From contig MNCI01017734.1 in NCBI GenBank assembly GCA_015680685.1, forward strand, positions 77,049 to 141,048: 64,000 bases of DNA. The letters are read 5' to 3'. Below are positions 61,128 to 64,000 of this stretch, one piece after another (the stretch's first letter is position 1; the number at the start of each line of letters is the position of its first letter). The stretch is from Gnetum montanum. Taxonomy: Eukaryota; Streptophyta; Gnetopsida; Gnetales; Gnetaceae. The translations under genes were made by a program, and so were the position numbers. Below the pieces are notes generated by a model. That model saw only the letters and a program-made list of their open reading frames with translations, had not been told where the DNA came from and ran no database searches.

Positions 61128-61630
61128 AGTCGGCCCGCAACGACCTTAAACTAGTTATACAAAGTTAACCCATTCACACCATTGTATGCAGTTACACAGT
61201 CGGCCCGCAACGGCCTTGAACTAGTTGTCTACAATCCTCATTTACACTTTCACATTATTTTACGCACTTATGCAGGAATATATTTTGTTATGTGGTAACT
61301 CGTATGTTGGCCCGCAACGGCCTTAAACTAGTAATGCAGGATTACTTATTATCATTTATGTAGTTACCCTTTGGCCCGAAACGGCCTTAAACTAGTTATA
61401 CAAAATCAACCACCTCTTTATACAGTTATAAGTAGTTACGCAGTCAGCCCGCAATGGCCTTAAACTAGTAGCTAATTTACGCAAACTCGTATGTCGACCC
61501 GCAATGGCCATAAACTAGTAGCTAATTTACGCAAACTCGTGTGCTGGCCCGCAATGGCCTTAAACTAGTAGTCTGGAGTTATCTACAATCACCATTTACT
61601 CATCCCGCCCGCAATGGCCTTAAACTAGGA
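61128..61630 (-). repeat. GP 3' minisatellite, copy 2
   Basis: Eight copies of a 24-27 bp core GGCCCGCAATGGCCTTAAAC plus TAGT at irregular spacing (for example 61133, 61202, 61308, 61373, 61445, 61497, 61550, 61606). The complement is the core seen at 2057-2410. Confidence 0.85.
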
Positions 61631-61809
61631 ATTACGCACTATCATTATTACTCAGGTGAACTTTTCATTCGCACTCTATAGACGAAACACATAAAAAAAA
61701 TATATGTAATTGATGTTCAACGCATCCACCAAGTTTTATAACATGCCTTTCTAGTCATTCGTAACATGATACTACGCTCAACATTAACAAAATTTTGCGT
61801 CAATAATAA

Positions 61810-64000
61810 TTACGCATTCCCTCTACTACCACTATCACCGGTATCTTTTAACTCTGAATCCAGCCCCAAAAGGTCATCCTCCAGTGGGCCATCGTTTCTG
61901 GGAATTATCCCTTCATGAAAGATTGCCTCTTCACGAGGCTCTCGTTCCGATATTGGCTCCACAGGAAGACGCTCTTCATCGTTTCATTCCACCTCTGCTT
62001 CCACTGTTTCCTCTCCCAGCCCTTCAGCTGGCGTACTTTCTCTACCTTCTTCTGGTAACTAAAACCAAATAACATCAAAATTGGAATAGACAACGCTAGT
62101 CAGAAAATTTTCCAGCTAAGTCATGCGTAAACTTACTTGCGACGGCCCTGCTTCCGCAGCAAAGCGAAGCTTGTCCAAACCAGCCCACAAACGCTGCATG
62201 ATCTCGTCCTCTGTCAGGTCTGGCCACACATCCTCACCCGAAGCCACCCCAGATTTCACCTTCCCTTTCTCCACGCTACTCCAGGAGGGTGGATCTGGGA
62301 AGAAAGTGGGGATTGTAGCCTGATTCCTAAGGAAAACCATTGCTCTCTCTGGGGACGCAGTTACGGTCACCTTCTCTTCGAACTTCTTGAAAGCTTCGGA
62401 CGCTCCGATGGTGTCCAGGAAGACCTCCAGGGATCGAGCTTTAACAGCAGAATCGCGGTAGCATTTTCTATAAGCGGCGCTTTCCCTTTTGTATACATGC
62501 TTGTGGTCCTTCTCCTTCTACCCCCATTCCTGTACGCTCGCGCAGTAGTCTCTCCAGTCCCGGCTTTTCTGAGCTAGGAGCTCGATTTGCATCCTTTGCT
62601 CTACTAACGCCCAACTGGTTTGTACGCTGTTCTTGATGGCTGTCCAATAACGGGAGTGATCAATAACAGCGGTATGCCAGTCTTCATCCCCAGTCACTCG
62701 AGCCTGTAGGAATTCGTACCGCACCCTTAGGTCCTCGACTTCCTTGCTCAAGGATTCAACCCTCTTCTCTAACCGTTGTAGCCTTTTCCATAGGCCTTCA
62801 TTAACATTCCTACTTTCCCACACAGAGCGCGTCGAGCGTAACACACATTTACGCATTTCCTCATAAATGTGGCGTGGCACGACTGCCCCATCAGGTGGGG
62901 GATTCGCTGTGTCCAGGTCAATGGGCTCCGCGGGATCCCATCAGAGGTGAGCTCCTGACAGAAAACAAGCATCAATACGGATGACACATTACCAAGACAT
63001 CATGTTGTAACTTCGTTAACTTACCAGCGCCAGGTTCAACGCATTCCAGATGCTCGATCATGTCGCTGACGACACCTTCCATGAAGGGAAATTTATCGGG
63101 GAAGTCCACATTTTGCTAACCGCAGCAGACGTTGAGGCATCTTCTTCCCCTATAGCGTAATTTGGTTAGACATTCCCTCCATTAACATATTTTTCTTAAA
63201 CACGCTAACGCACTCATTACCTCTGCCGGGACAGTGGCGATTTCATCATCTTCCGTATCTTTTTCCTTTTCACGCACTGGAGTCTGTGCGTCACTGGTAC
63301 CAGTAGCTGGGGCCTCCTCATGCACCCCAGTTTGTACGCGGCTTCCGCTAGCAGCTGGGACCGTCTCACGCACTGGAACTTGTACATGGCTCGTTTTAAC
63401 AGTTGAGGCCTCTTCTTCCAAAATTGAGGCCCCCTCCCCATGGCTTAGTACCATCGCCCCTGTCTCAGGGGTAAATTGCCCTGTCATTTTTGCTACTTAC
63501 ACCACCATACGTTAGCATATAATTTCAGATCATCAAAGTAAAGCATTGTGTATACAAGCCTTTCACACTTACCAGGTGGAGGCTTATTCCGCTACACCTT
63601 GATCCCAACAGTGTGGCCTGCATCGCCCCCAGGGGCCTCAGTTAGGCGGAGCCTCTTCCGCCGAGCTATCGGTTCCACAATTTCCTCTGCCAGACGTTTT
63701 CCCCGCAAGGCGTCGCTGGTGTAGGTAGGCATTATCCTGCCTATGCTATCGAGACCTCGCGCTCGGGGTGCCGTCAAGCCTTTAGTCGTTACAGACAACG
63801 ACTCCCCGATCCCTTCCGGCGGATCCTGCCCACGGGTAGTGCTGAGAATGTGGGAAATCCAGGGTTTGGATAGCTGGTCTCGGTCTTGCTGTACCCAGAC
63901 CCCATTCCTCTGAATGACCAGAAACTCAGCAAACCGCCGGAGGCAAGCTATGAAAAAGGCGTAATGCACATTGAAATGAGACTCGAGCTTCTCCCGAAGC
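61810..64000 (-). pseudogene. GP antisense spliced gene, copy 2 (partial, open at window edge)
   Basis: Exons inferred on the minus strand: 63573-64000+, 63221-63480, 63025-63149, 62137-62954, 61810-62058 (stop TAA). All four introns (70-92 bp) have GT..AG ends with good GTAAG-type donors. Content: FAEFLVIQRNGVWVQQDRDQ (exon 1); Glu/Thr/Val-rich exon 2; DFPDKFPFMEGVVSDM (exon 3); WDPAEPIDLD, a coiled-coil stretch LEKRVESLSKEVEDL and ASPERA..IPTFFPDPP (exon 4); acidic exon 5 ending DTGDSG. It has a stop in exon 1 (63592-63594), one at the exon 4 start, one in mid exon 4, a 4 bp loss in exon 3 relative to copy 1, and a phase change in exon 2. Function unknown; no family recognised. It is oriented opposite to gag, tail to tail. 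Confidence 0.75.

Larger units (their letters stand above)
55380..64000 (+). mobile_element. GP element copy 2 (runs off the window)
   Basis: LTR (left edge approximate, ends 56836), candidate primer site (56843-56861), gag-protease (57114-60914), minisatellite (61128-61630) and convergent spliced gene (61810 to beyond 64000). The 3' LTR would lie outside. No RT, RNase H or integrase motif is present between protease and minisatellite. Less decayed and less AT-rich than copy 1. Confidence 0.75.

Overview
The window looks like a repeat-dominated stretch of a large land-plant genome. I infer a seed plant, possibly a conifer, but nothing here fixes the species. I found no host single-copy gene, tRNA or rRNA. 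Almost every recognisable coding trace belongs to decayed retrotransposons, mostly Ty3/gypsy types resembling the Athila and Tat/Ogre lineages, plus one L1-type LINE. Two assembly gaps (36615-37579, 57320-57686) and a lone N (57987) interrupt it.

Layout: (1) 1-6690 and ~55380-64000 hold two copies, in opposite orientation, of one unusual element, called GP here. Each has a gag-protease reading frame with no reverse transcriptase or integrase, then a GGCC-rich minisatellite, then a convergent multi-exon gene on the opposite strand. Exon borders of that gene match between copies, and its longest exon is 818 bp in both. A related inverted LTR (52415 to ~53900) and minisatellite (~55160-55375) mark a third, broken copy. 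(2) 6690-25229 is a nest of Athila-like elements on the + strand. A complete but dead element C (8220-18908) sits in the 5' LTR of element B, with target duplications ATGTA. C carries a solo LTR in its leader. B keeps gag-protease but lacks RT, RNase H and integrase. (3) 25230-27681 is an old LTR remnant, anonymous AT-rich DNA and a LINE-related fragment. (4) 27682-46215 holds two minus-strand elements, E and F, again gag-protease only. E also has a long 3' coiled-coil ORF and a ~2.8 kb unidentified insertion. (5) 46235-52414 is a minus-strand LINE remnant, an LTR, an inverted piece of the E-type 3' ORF and a third gag-protease remnant (G).

How the parts relate: C is the only element with RT, RNase H and integrase. 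B, E and F lack them but keep gag, protease, a short pol-end motif and conserved blocks of 3' noncoding DNA, as expected of a non-autonomous group mobilised in trans. GP is a separate gag-protease-only family with its own promoter, candidate primer site and antisense gene. All reading frames carry stops or frameshifts, so I expect no functional protein from these copies. The conserved exon structure of the GP antisense gene implies it was once under selection.
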